This document shows positions 10,465 through 18,639 of a DNA stretch of 64,000 nt, one piece after another. The DNA is from a virus. Each line of letters begins with the position of its first letter. Within the stretch, counting starts at the first letter, position 1. The position numbers and the translations under genes were made by a program. A model generated the notes under the pieces. That model had not been told where the DNA came from. It saw only the letters and a program-made list of their open reading frames with translations, and ran no database searches. The stretch is taken from positions 1-64,000 of the IMG/VR virus record IMGVR_UViG_3300023116_005307. One strand, given 5' to 3'.

Positions 10465-11949
10465 ATGGCGTATCAAATTGATAGATATAATAATACACTG
10501 TTAACAACAGTAGAAGACGGTACAGTAGATCAAACAACAGATCTTAAATTTATCGGAAAAAACTTTTCCTGTTACGGTGAAATACAAAACGAAAACTTCC
10601 TGTTTTTGTTAGAAAATTTTAGCGGTGCAAATCAACCATCTAGGCCTATAAGCGGCCAGGTTTGGTTTGATAGCGGTAATAGTAAATTAAAATTTTACGA
10701 CGGCACACAGTGGAGAACTACAGGCGGCGCTGAAGTTGGCGCGGACGAACCTGCAGGACTTACAGACGGTGATTTTTGGTGGGATAATACCAACGACCAA
10801 TTATATGTTTACAATGGCACTGCTTTTGTTTTAATAGGCCCACAAAACGCAGGCGAAGGTGTTACACAAATGCAAAGTCGTGAAGTGTTAGATAACGGCG
10901 GAGCGACTAGAAGCATAATTGCAGCAACAGTAAACGATAACGTTGTTTCTATAATTAGCTTTGACTATTTTGTGTTAAATGCAAGCGAAACATCTTTAAT
11001 TGATGCAGGATATAGTACCATTTATAAAGGTATCACTGTGCCAAATTATTCGGTAGTTTCTTATACTCCATTTACAACTGGACGCCACAGTTTTGGAGGA
11101 ACTGCCCTTGATTCTGACAGGTTGCAAGGATTAGCTGCAAATCAGTTTGTACAAACTTCTAATCCAACATTTACAACTTTGGTATCATTTCCAGATGCAG
11201 GTATACGTGTAGGTGATAGCCAAGATTTAAAGATACTTGTAGAAAATGGAACCGAAGCTGTCATTTCAAATATCACAGGCTTGAATAGTAAGATTAAATT
11301 TAAAGCAACAGATAGCGGCGGCGTAGAAACACACATTGCTACACTTACTAGCTCAGGTTTGAATCCTTCTACTAACAATACCTACGATCTAGGTAGTGCA
11401 TCTTTAACTTGGAATGATATATATGCAAGTAGTTTTGTTGGAGTTGCAACGAAAGCTGCTTCCTTAAATGATGGATCCGGCAATTATAGAACAGCATCTG
11501 TAGGAACATCTAACAATACAGTGGCGGTTCGTGATGCAACAGGTAACTTGTCAGCAAATTTATTCCAAGGTACTGCTACTCAAGCAAGGTATGCTGATTT
11601 AGCAGAAAAATATACAACTGGCGAAGAGTTAAAAGCAGGAACTGTAGTTTGTGTATGCGACCATACAGACCATGAAGTTGAAGCAGTGTCTAAAGGTTGT
11701 ACAGCTATCGGAGTTGTATCTACTGACCCTGCATTTATGATGAATAGTGAAGCTGCCGGACAATACATTGGTTTAAAAGGACGATTGCCTGTAAGAGTAA
11801 TTGGACCAGTTGCAAAAGGCGATGCTGTATATGTTGACGACAATGGTTGTGCAAGTACAGCAATTAATGGAGGTTCAGTTGTTGGCATTGCATTAGAGAA
11901 CAACTTTGACGAGGGTGAAAAACTAGTAGAATGTGTTCTAAAGGTATAA
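10465..11949 (+). CDS. Tail fibre-like protein with C-terminal G2/autoproteolysis-like tip
   Basis: 494 residues. The start is taken as the ATG at 10465, 10 bp after an AGGGG, because it gives MAYQIDR, matching MAYQISY and MSYQLNK of the two upstream paralogues; a TTG at 10456 is the alternative. N-terminal half: fibre module with LLENFSGANQPSRPISGQVWFD and YDGTQW. Residues about 375-494 form a compact module beginning DLAEKYTTGEELKAGTVV, with AIGVVSTDPAFMMN and GRLPVRVIGPVAKGDAVYVDD. I recall this from marine phage fibres, and it resembles peptidase G2-type or intramolecular chaperone tips. No catalytic site was assigned. Confidence 0.75.
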   Translation: MAYQIDRYNNTLLTTVEDGTVDQTTDLKFIGKNFSCYGEIQNENFLFLLENFSGANQPSRPISGQVWFDSGNSKLKFYDGTQWRTTGGAEVGADEPAGLTDGDFWWDNTNDQLYVYNGTAFVLIGPQNAGEGVTQMQSREVLDNGGATRSIIAATVNDNVVSIISFDYFVLNASETSLIDAGYSTIYKGITVPNYSVVSYTPFTTGRHSFGGTALDSDRLQGLAANQFVQTSNPTFTTLVSFPDAGIRVGDSQDLKILVENGTEAVISNITGLNSKIKFKATDSGGVETHIATLTSSGLNPSTNNTYDLGSASLTWNDIYASSFVGVATKAASLNDGSGNYRTASVGTSNNTVAVRDATGNLSANLFQGTATQARYADLAEKYTTGEELKAGTVVCVCDHTDHEVEAVSKGCTAIGVVSTDPAFMMNSEAAGQYIGLKGRLPVRVIGPVAKGDAVYVDDNGCASTAINGGSVVGIALENNFDEGEKLVECVLKV

Positions 11950-11958
11950 GGGATCGTC

Positions 11959-14900
11959 ATGGCAGAAGTTACCGCAGCAAGAATTAATAACCTACAATCA
12001 AGGATTGAACTAATTTTAGGTAATGGCTCCGGTACAACCGGGTATGGACAGCTTATACAAAGTTCTCAAGTGTTACCCGGAGATTTAATTGATGCTGATA
12101 ATCTAAATAATTTATATGTTGATATTATAAAAGCTAGGATTCATCAAGTTGGTCCAAGTGATCCTAGTGTTACAGAAATACAAATTGTATTAGAAAATCA
12201 AAACGTAGTTGCAGACGAAACTTCATTTATAATTAATGATCAAGGACTAGAGTCAGCTGACCCCGAAGGAACAAAAAAGGGTATATCAGATTTTGAGTCA
12301 TTAATGCGTAAAGTCGAAACCGACAAAAGTAATGTTCATCCTAGCCAAGCAAGCTCTCAAACAGCAGTCACTTCGACAAGAACAAGTACTTGGAATGGTT
12401 TAATATTTCACGAGTTTACTGTTACTTTTGGCAGTAGTGATGCAAGACGTCACTATTTTAATACAGGCGGCGAAATTAGAATTGATCCATCTAATACAAA
12501 TGCTAGTACTCCTAAGGGTTTAGATTGGGCGGCGTTGACAAACGAAGTAGGTATAGTAAGATTTAACAGTCTTGCAACTGCCGCATCTTCCGGAAGCGGA
12601 ACTAATATAGGTAATTTTGGCTTAACTAGTTCGTATCAAACCATATACACAAAAATTGGCGCAGGATCTTACAGCGGTGTATATGCAGGAAATATCTTTT
12701 TAGTAAAAGCAAGAGCAGTAAGTGAAACTCAAATATCATTTAGAATTGAATTTAATGATGTTGTTGGCGATAACAATGTGGATAATAATGTTGACGGGAC
12801 ATTAAGAAGTTTAATTACACTATTTAGAGCCACAGGAGATGTAAGTGTTCCTTCTCCTGGTGTATTCACAAATGTTGATCTAACAGGCCAGACACCGACA
12901 AGTGGACCTACATATGTATTGACTCCAAGTGTATCTGCTGTAAATGAAGGATCTGCATTTACTATTACACTAAGCACATTTAATGTTCCTACAGGAAGTA
13001 CAGTGCCATATACTATCACTGGCATTAGTGCTGCTGATTTAGTGTCAGGTAGTTTATCTGGCAATTTTACCATTGACAACAATGGCATAGGAATAGAAAC
13101 TTTTGCAGTTGTAGCTGATTTTGCAACAGAAGGTGTAGAAACTTTTGAACTTGCATTAGATAATAATCTAGCACGAACATCTGTTTTAATTAATGACAGT
13201 AGTGCAGAATCAGGAGCAGCAACATATATAGTTACTCCTAGTTCAACAAGTATAAACGAAGGCGGCACTGTTAGTTTCATACTTACAACCACAAATGTAA
13301 CAAATGGTACACAAGTGCCATTTACTATATCGGGTATTCAACGTGAAGATCTATCAGACGGAACTTACAGCTTAGATGACTGGTACAACGAATTTAGAAC
13401 CTCCTACTTAAACGGAATATCTAAAGAAGATGCACTAGAAGGTTTTGATTTTGTATATCCATATTATAATTCAAACAATCAGTATCAAACACAAAATTGG
13501 GGTACTAGGTATGGACTGTTTAGATTACCTGATGCTGCCGGTATCGCATATTGGACAGATGAGTACATACGTGTACACAATAAAAATGGAACTGCTTGGG
13601 AAAATGTATTCTGGAGTAGCGTAAATTACAGTACAGTGCCAATAGCATGGATACAAGCAAACGGCACAGAAACTGATTCATCAAGATCTCTAACGCCTAA
13701 CAAAACATATTTAATTGGTACCGGAAGCGGATCAGGAGTAACATATACTTGGGATGACTGGTATGCAGAATTTCAAGCACAATATAATTGGGCTTCGACA
13801 AAAGAAGCAGTACTATCGGATAAAGACTTTATATTGAATCTATACGAGAGTAATGATGCTTTTAGTACAAGTTTAGGTACTAGATACGGATTATTTAGAA
13901 AACCGAGAGCAGAAGGCATAGCATATTGGGTAAATGATATACAAAGAGGTATTTCTCGATCAACAACACAAGATAACTTTTTCTATTCTGCAAGCCTAGG
14001 AACTACACCGTGGGGAGGTCTCACAGATGCTGAAAGGTCTTTAACACAAGATAAAGTATTCATAAGTGCAGGAAACGGTGTTGTATATGATAGAGGTACC
14101 TTTGGAACAGTAGGAGACAGAGGTACTCCGGGCGGCACCTTGTCAGATGAATTACAAGATGCATTTACAGTTTATGGTAATACAGCAATAAAGAATTACA
14201 ATCCAGTAGCGGATGTAATTACTGAAGGTCAGGAAACAATGACACTTACATTAGATAATCATCCTGCAGTGTCTGCAAGTATTACAATAAATGATACGAG
14301 TATTAGTGGTGAACCACCCATAACAATTGACGCACCAACTATCACTAGTTGGACATTTAATAGAAGTGTTGCATATTGGGGAGAACCTGTTTTCGCAACA
14401 TGGAATGTGTTAAATGCTGATAGTGTTACTGTATCACTAGCAGGGCCAGGAATATCACAGATTGACACATATACTACACTTAACGGAAGTAGTGATATAG
14501 TAATATTTGAAGAAGCAGACGGAACAGGTAATGTGACTGCTACGCTTACAGCATCTAATGCAGGCGGCAATGTTACAGCAACAGTAACTATACCAGTAAA
14601 CGCACCAGAACCTACAATCAGTGCATTTTATCCAGAACCTTTTGGTGATATAGAAATAGACACACCAGTTAGATTAATTTATCAAGTTGCAAATGCAACG
14701 ACCGCAAGTATTACAACTAATTATGATGTAGAATATAGTGATTTGCCACTTCCGAGCGGCTCAACTGGTGCAACATCATTTACGCTAGAAGAAATAGGAA
14801 CAAAAACTGCTACCCTTACCGCACAAAATAGTCAAGGCAATACTGTATCACAAACAGTTAGCTTTGAAGTATTAAGTTCAGTTGAACCTACTGCTCCAAG

Positions 14901-15186
14901 TTGGCTTGTACAGCCTGAATGGTCAGGTCTTGCAGAAAGTGTTGCATTCGGAACAACTGGCAGAGGATTTATACAAGCAGAAGGCGATATTGATTCGGTA
15001 GAATATACAATTACAGGACCTTCAGGAACCGCAACAGATGTTGTAGATTATACTCCTGGCTCATTCTATTTTACTCCTAACTATGGATTTACAGCAGAAG
15101 GAGACCATACTGTGACAATGACTGTTACAGGGCCAGGCGGCTCTATTAGCGGTAGCGATACGGTCACAGTATTGCCGCCAACTTAA
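11959..15186 (+). CDS. Large virion/adhesin-like protein with Calx-beta-like and DUF4214-like modules
   Basis: 1,075 residues. The N-terminal region (1-110), with VTAARINNLQSRIELILG and GYGQ, is shared with the next gene, as is a FTVTFGSSDARRHYFNTGGEIR block (about 150-215). Residues about 315-467 contain two Calx-beta-like repeats (NEGSAFTITL, EGVETFELAL, then NEGGTVSFIL). The second repeat appears to be interrupted at about 467 by two copies of a W-DWY module (about 468-593 and 595-715) containing GTRYGLFR and G-AYW. It then resumes with VITEGQETMTLTLDNH. The C-terminal 250 residues are Ig-like beta domains. Probably surface-exposed on the virion and glycan-binding by analogy; not demonstrated. 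Confidence 0.7.
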   Translation: MAEVTAARINNLQSRIELILGNGSGTTGYGQLIQSSQVLPGDLIDADNLNNLYVDIIKARIHQVGPSDPSVTEIQIVLENQNVVADETSFIINDQGLESADPEGTKKGISDFESLMRKVETDKSNVHPSQASSQTAVTSTRTSTWNGLIFHEFTVTFGSSDARRHYFNTGGEIRIDPSNTNASTPKGLDWAALTNEVGIVRFNSLATAASSGSGTNIGNFGLTSSYQTIYTKIGAGSYSGVYAGNIFLVKARAVSETQISFRIEFNDVVGDNNVDNNVDGTLRSLITLFRATGDVSVPSPGVFTNVDLTGQTPTSGPTYVLTPSVSAVNEGSAFTITLSTFNVPTGSTVPYTITGISAADLVSGSLSGNFTIDNNGIGIETFAVVADFATEGVETFELALDNNLARTSVLINDSSAESGAATYIVTPSSTSINEGGTVSFILTTTNVTNGTQVPFTISGIQREDLSDGTYSLDDWYNEFRTSYLNGISKEDALEGFDFVYPYYNSNNQYQTQNWGTRYGLFRLPDAAGIAYWTDEYIRVHNKNGTAWENVFWSSVNYSTVPIAWIQANGTETDSSRSLTPNKTYLIGTGSGSGVTYTWDDWYAEFQAQYNWASTKEAVLSDKDFILNLYESNDAFSTSLGTRYGLFRKPRAEGIAYWVNDIQRGISRSTTQDNFFYSASLGTTPWGGLTDAERSLTQDKVFISAGNGVVYDRGTFGTVGDRGTPGGTLSDELQDAFTVYGNTAIKNYNPVADVITEGQETMTLTLDNHPAVSASITINDTSISGEPPITIDAPTITSWTFNRSVAYWGEPVFATWNVLNADSVTVSLAGPGISQIDTYTTLNGSSDIVIFEEADGTGNVTATLTASNAGGNVTATVTIPVNAPEPTISAFYPEPFGDIEIDTPVRLIYQVANATTASITTNYDVEYSDLPLPSGSTGATSFTLEEIGTKTATLTAQNSQGNTVSQTVSFEVLSSVEPTAPSWLVQPEWSGLAESVAFGTTGRGFIQAEGDIDSVEYTITGPSGTATDVVDYTPGSFYFTPNYGFTAEGDHTVTMTVTGPGGSISGSDTVTVLPPT
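13360..13735 (+). repeat. DUF4214-like module, copy 1 (coding repeat)
   Basis: Encodes an about 125-residue unit with DDWYNEF, GTRYGLFRLPDAAGIAYWTDE and SSRSLTPNK. The core resembles the DUF4214 pattern LxGRxPDxxGxxYW. It is the most divergent of the three copies in this window. Confidence 0.5.
13744..14105 (+). repeat. DUF4214-like module, copy 2 (coding repeat)
   Basis: Encodes WDDWYAEF, LNLYESNDAF, GTRYGLFRKPRAEGIAYWVND and AERSLTQDK. It is close to the copy in the next gene: a 22-base stretch (13849-13870) is identical to 15422-15443. Confidence 0.55.
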
Positions 15187-15206
15187 TGAATGTAAAGACA
15201 ACTTCA

Positions 15207-15214
15207 AATAAATA
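15207..15214 (+). promoter_or_regulatory. Late-promoter-like AATAAATA box
   Basis: AATAAATA in the 46 bp gap before the next structural gene, followed by an AAGGAG ribosome binding site at about 15220. This is the same arrangement as the other structural gaps. Confidence 0.4.
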
Positions 15215-15232
15215 GTAATAAGGAGAAACAAA

Positions 15233-16537
15233 TTGCCTGTTACTATTACTGCAAATAGATTTAATGACTTATATTCTCAAGTAGAACAAATTCTTGGACC
15301 ATCGACTCCTGCGACTTACAACTGGAACGATTGGTACGATGAATACAAAACTATATACTGGGGAAGTACACCTAAGGCAACTGTGCTTGCTTATAAAGAT
15401 TTTGTTTTAAATTTATACGAAAGTAATGATGCTTTTAGTACAAATCTAGGCACCAGATATGGATTGTTTAGAAAGGCAAGAGCACTAGGTGTAGCATATT
15501 GGGTAAATGATTTGACCAACGGCTCTTCTAATCAAAACCTGATTAACAACTTTTTTACTTCTGCAAGTCTTAGCACAGTTATTCAGTCAGACGGTCAAAC
15601 AGATGCTCAACGATCATTAACTTCTAGTAAAAGTTTTCTATATTCTGGAGTAGGAACTGTGGTATCAGATAGAGGAGAAGCTGGATACGGCTATGGACAA
15701 TCTCTATTAAGCACACCTGTCTCTTCCACGGTAGACATAATAGATGATGAAGAATATATAAATTTATATAAAGATATTATACGGATAGATGCCCATCAAA
15801 ACGGCGATGGAATTACTATTGATCCTTATGTTGTAGGTGATTATGCAACAAATCTAGCATCAACTGATAAAGTAGAAGAATTATACATATCAAATTTAGA
15901 AACCCAAGTTGGAGGTCTAGAAACTAATAGATTTGATATAGACATTACTAACCAGGCAGACATAGTTCCGTTGTTTGTACCTAGTGGGCTTTTTGTACTA
16001 GGGTCTACAAGAAGTTTACAATGGCGAACAGCTATAAGTCATATTTTTACAGTAGATTTTTCGAGCGAAACATCTTTAGATAGCTTTTTTAATTCGGGTG
16101 GAGAAATAAGAATGTCTTTGACATTAACGTACACTGGCGGAGAATTAAAAACCAACAACTGGAAAAATTTAATGGCAGATGTTGGGCAAATAAGAATGGG
16201 CTATAATAAAACACAGGATTCAGATGGAATTATATCTACTAAGGGTTACGCAGATCTAAGTTCTACTTATACAAGGGTTTACACAAGTTCTAGCACTACC
16301 AATTATTCAAATAATCAGATAGTTGTGGATGCTTTAAAAGTTGACGCTAATACTTTACAAATAAAATTGCAATGCCAAGATTTCCATGGCGAAGGTATAG
16401 ATGAATATGTAAAAGGAACAACAACGAGCCAAATGTTCCTAGCTGTACCTAATGGTGAAATACTAATTAATGGCGAAACTATTGACACGGTCGTATATAG
16501 TGATGCTATTACAGGCACTACAGTAGCTAATTTCTAA
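15233..16537 (+). CDS. Virion protein with inserted DUF4214-like module
   Basis: 434 residues. TTG start with AAGGAG seven bases upstream. The first residues (VTITANRFNDLYSQVEQILG) and the later blocks (GYGQ, YKDIIRIDAHQNGDG, HIFTVDFSSETSLDSFFNSGGEIR, WKNLMADVGQIR) are collinear with the N-terminal 250 residues of the preceding gene, so the two are paralogues. The clear difference is a W-DWY module at residues about 28-152 placed between the LG and GYGQ blocks, where the paralogue has only a short linker. There is no Calx-beta or Ig tail. Probably a structural or appendage protein; function is inferred from context. Confidence 0.7.
   Translation: MPVTITANRFNDLYSQVEQILGPSTPATYNWNDWYDEYKTIYWGSTPKATVLAYKDFVLNLYESNDAFSTNLGTRYGLFRKARALGVAYWVNDLTNGSSNQNLINNFFTSASLSTVIQSDGQTDAQRSLTSSKSFLYSGVGTVVSDRGEAGYGYGQSLLSTPVSSTVDIIDDEEYINLYKDIIRIDAHQNGDGITIDPYVVGDYATNLASTDKVEELYISNLETQVGGLETNRFDIDITNQADIVPLFVPSGLFVLGSTRSLQWRTAISHIFTVDFSSETSLDSFFNSGGEIRMSLTLTYTGGELKTNNWKNLMADVGQIRMGYNKTQDSDGIISTKGYADLSSTYTRVYTSSSTTNYSNNQIVVDALKVDANTLQIKLQCQDFHGEGIDEYVKGTTTSQMFLAVPNGEILINGETIDTVVYSDAITGTTVANF
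15316..15690 (+). repeat. DUF4214-like module, copy 3 (coding repeat)
   Basis: Encodes WNDWYDEY, LNLYESNDAF, GTRYGLFRKARALGVAYWVND and AQRSLTSSK. It is collinear over its full length with copy 2 in the upstream gene. Confidence 0.55.
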
Positions 16538-16549
16538 GCCAGTCTTTCA

Positions 16550-16578
16550 TTGACAACAAACAAATTATGTTATATACT
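16550..16578 (+). promoter_or_regulatory. Consensus sigma70-type promoter for the accessory cassette
   Basis: TTGACA at 16550-16555, a 17-base spacer, and TATACT at 16573-16578 (11 of 12 consensus bases). Transcription would start near 16585, about 20 bp before the first gene, whose AGGAG lies at 16595-16599. It sits in the gap after the fibre genes and faces about 30 kb of closely packed + strand genes. This suggests that host RNA polymerase transcribes the cassette early. Confidence 0.75.
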
Positions 16579-16595
16579 ATAGTAAAAGTATAGTA
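16575..16595. promoter_or_regulatory. Dyad over the -10/start region (operator or 5' hairpin)
   Basis: TACTATA (16575-16581) and TATAGTA (16589-16595) are perfect inverted repeats separated by seven bases. The dyad covers most of the -10 box and the predicted transcription start. It could be an operator or a short leader hairpin; AT-richness makes chance occurrence possible. Confidence 0.3.
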
Positions 16596-16606
16596 GGAGC
16601 ACCTCT

Positions 16607-16960
16607 ATGGACGAACGTCTTAAAAAAGCACTCGATTTTAGTAATTATATGGTTACATTAAATAACCAAAAAAGGGTTTTAGAAGAAAAATATAATCAAG
16701 AACTTCTTTACTATCATAATGGGTCTCAGTTTACAGTAACAAGAGAATTAATTAACTTTTGTTATACATTACTATCAACAGGAAATACAGAAGTTGTTCT
16801 CGTTGATGATAATAAATTGCCTGTACAAGTTATCGATCTCGAAGAGTTTCACTCAAATGTTCTTGACGTTTATTTTACAGCTTCTAACAGTTACTACAAC
16901 GAGTTTGTAGAACTAAAACAAAAAAGAACAGTAGAAAAATTAGTGGATGCAAATGAGTAA
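16607..16960 (+). CDS. Hypothetical 117-aa protein, first gene of the cassette
   Basis: 117 residues, not assigned to a family. Residues 1-35 are rich in charged and hydrophobic residues, as in a short coiled coil. The middle has a VVLVDDNKLPVQVIDLEEF segment, and the C-terminal end is basic and helical (ELKQKRTVEKL). No membrane segment or catalytic motif was seen. It has a strong AGGAG ribosome binding site seven bases before ATG. It is the first gene behind the sigma70 promoter and overlaps the next gene by 8 bp, so it should be expressed early with the cassette. Confidence 0.65.
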   Translation: MDERLKKALDFSNYMVTLNNQKRVLEEKYNQELLYYHNGSQFTVTRELINFCYTLLSTGNTEVVLVDDNKLPVQVIDLEEFHSNVLDVYFTASNSYYNEFVELKQKRTVEKLVDANE

Positions 16961-17807
16961 AGGTGTTATAGTATTTGCTAGAAATAATTCAAATATTGAT
17001 TATGTAAAACAAGCTTTTTATCTAGCTAAAAAAGTAAAGCAGCATCTCGGTCTACCTACATCTATCATTACGGATAATGTAGATTATCTAAAAAAAACAT
17101 ATAATGAAAATGTTTTTGACAAAATAATAGAAATTGATTATGACCATAAAAAAAACTTACGTAACTTTTTCGACGGAGCATTATCATCAAAATCTGATAA
17201 TTTTAAAAATTCTTCAAGATCGTCAGCATACGATCTGACACCTTATGACGAAACGCTTTTGTTAGATAGTGATTTTATTATATCTAATGATTTGTTTTTG
17301 AATTGTTTTCGTAGTAATCATGATTTATTATTATATAAGGATTCTTATGATTTAAGTGGTACTAGGAATACCAAAGAGTTTGAGTTTATTAGCGATAGCG
17401 GTTGTGAATTTTATTGGGCAACCTGTGTGTTTTTTAGAAAAAACGAAACAAACAAGATGTTTTTTAATTTGATAAAACATATTCAAGAAGAGTGGCATCA
17501 TTATAGAAGAGTTTACCAAATTCAATCTTTGTTGTTTAGAAATGACTTTGCATTTAGTATTGCAATACATATCCTAAATGGATTTAAAAAAGGAAACTTT
17601 GCAGCACAGATGCCAGGAAAACTAACATACATTACAGATCAAGATATTTTATGGAATATAGATAAAGAGAAAATGCTTTTCTTAGTTGCTAAAAAAGATT
17701 ACATTGGTGAGTATCATGCTATCTCTACAAAAAATTTAAATGTACATGTTATGAATAAATTTAGTTTGTCACGTGTGATAGACAAGGAACTGGTAAATGA
17801 ACAATAA
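16953..17807 (+). CDS. Glycosyltransferase-like protein (GT-A fold)
   Basis: About 284 residues. Starts GVIVFARNNSN, followed by a donor-binding-like region and TLLLDSDFII, in which D105 and D107 form a DxD-type metal site typical of GT-A glycosyltransferases. The next gene encodes a relative of similar length with a DTD at the same place, so the two form a tandem pair. ATG at 16953 is preferred to one at 16947 because it aligns with the paralogue start (MSKGVIVFA against MNNKGFLVLA). It overlaps the previous gene by 8 bp and the next by 11 bp. Sugar donor and acceptor are unknown. Confidence 0.6.
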   Translation: MSKGVIVFARNNSNIDYVKQAFYLAKKVKQHLGLPTSIITDNVDYLKKTYNENVFDKIIEIDYDHKKNLRNFFDGALSSKSDNFKNSSRSSAYDLTPYDETLLLDSDFIISNDLFLNCFRSNHDLLLYKDSYDLSGTRNTKEFEFISDSGCEFYWATCVFFRKNETNKMFFNLIKHIQEEWHHYRRVYQIQSLLFRNDFAFSIAIHILNGFKKGNFAAQMPGKLTYITDQDILWNIDKEKMLFLVAKKDYIGEYHAISTKNLNVHVMNKFSLSRVIDKELVNEQ

Positions 17808-18639
17808 AGGTTTTTTAGTATTAGCACAGAATTCTTCCTCTGGCGATTATATTATTCAATCTTGCCTTTTAGCAATGAGTTTAAAGGCGACAAATAATGC
17901 ACCTATAAGTATTGTAACAAATGACGAAGTACCAGACAATTATAAATTTTTGTTTGATAATATAATTTCTATTCCGTTTGGTGACGATGCAATAGACAAA
18001 GACTGGAAAATAGAAAATAGATGGAAACTGTATCATGCCACACCATATGAAGAAACAATTGTTTTAGATACAGATATGTTAGTTTTAGAAAATATAGATT
18101 CATGGTGGCAATTTTTAGAAAATTACGATGTTTATTATACAAGCAAGGTATATGACTATAGAGGAGATATTGCCGATACATCTTATTATAGAAAAGCATT
18201 TGAGCAAAACAATTTACCAAATCTATATTCAGGATTCCACTATTTTAAGAAAAATGATTTTGGCATGAATTTTTATCAAGAATTAGAAACCGTTGTAAAA
18301 GATTATGGCAGATTTTATGAAACAGTAGTTAAAAAATCGACCCCTAGTTTTCCTAGTATGGATGTCTGTGCTGCAATAACAGCAATAAATCTAAATTGTA
18401 CGAGCAAAATAACAAACAAATATGTTAAAAATCCTACATTTACTCATATGAAACCTTATTGTCAAGGATGGGAACAAGTAAACAAAAGTTGGTTAGACAA
18501 AGTAGGATGCTATATCAATCCTAAATGTGAAATAAAAATAGGAAATTTTTTGCAGTCAGGTATATTACATTATACAGAAAATGATTTTGTAAATAAAACT
18601 CCTGTGATAGAAAGATATAAGGTCTTACTCAATGTCTAA
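17797..18639 (+). CDS. Glycosyltransferase-like protein (GT-A fold)
   Basis: 280 residues. N-terminal GFLVLAQNSSSGDY strand, then ETIVLDTDMLVLENI with D91-T-D93 as the probable metal-binding DxD. A conserved-looking PSFPSMDVCAAITAI acceptor-side segment follows, then FTHMKPYCQGW. Similar in plan to the preceding gene product, suggesting a duplication. No membrane anchor, so it would act in the cytoplasm on a soluble or membrane-surface acceptor. Overlaps both neighbours by a few bases, consistent with translational coupling in the cassette operon. Confidence 0.65.
   Translation: MNNKGFLVLAQNSSSGDYIIQSCLLAMSLKATNNAPISIVTNDEVPDNYKFLFDNIISIPFGDDAIDKDWKIENRWKLYHATPYEETIVLDTDMLVLENIDSWWQFLENYDVYYTSKVYDYRGDIADTSYYRKAFEQNNLPNLYSGFHYFKKNDFGMNFYQELETVVKDYGRFYETVVKKSTPSFPSMDVCAAITAINLNCTSKITNKYVKNPTFTHMKPYCQGWEQVNKSWLDKVGCYINPKCEIKIGNFLQSGILHYTENDFVNKTPVIERYKVLLNV

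Noticed and set aside
10455-10491. TTGACA at 10455-10460 followed by TATAAT at 10486
   Set aside because: Spacing of 25 bases is too long, and the -10 lies inside the fibre gene.
12729-13292. Long - strand frame of 187 codons opposite the Calx-beta region
   Set aside because: No ribosome binding site or domain, and it is opposite a clear structural gene with better codon character; low stop density comes from Thr/Ser-rich coding.
17113-17142. TTGACA with TATGAC 17 bases on, inside a glycosyltransferase gene
   Set aside because: The -10 fits poorly, and there is no gene start close downstream.
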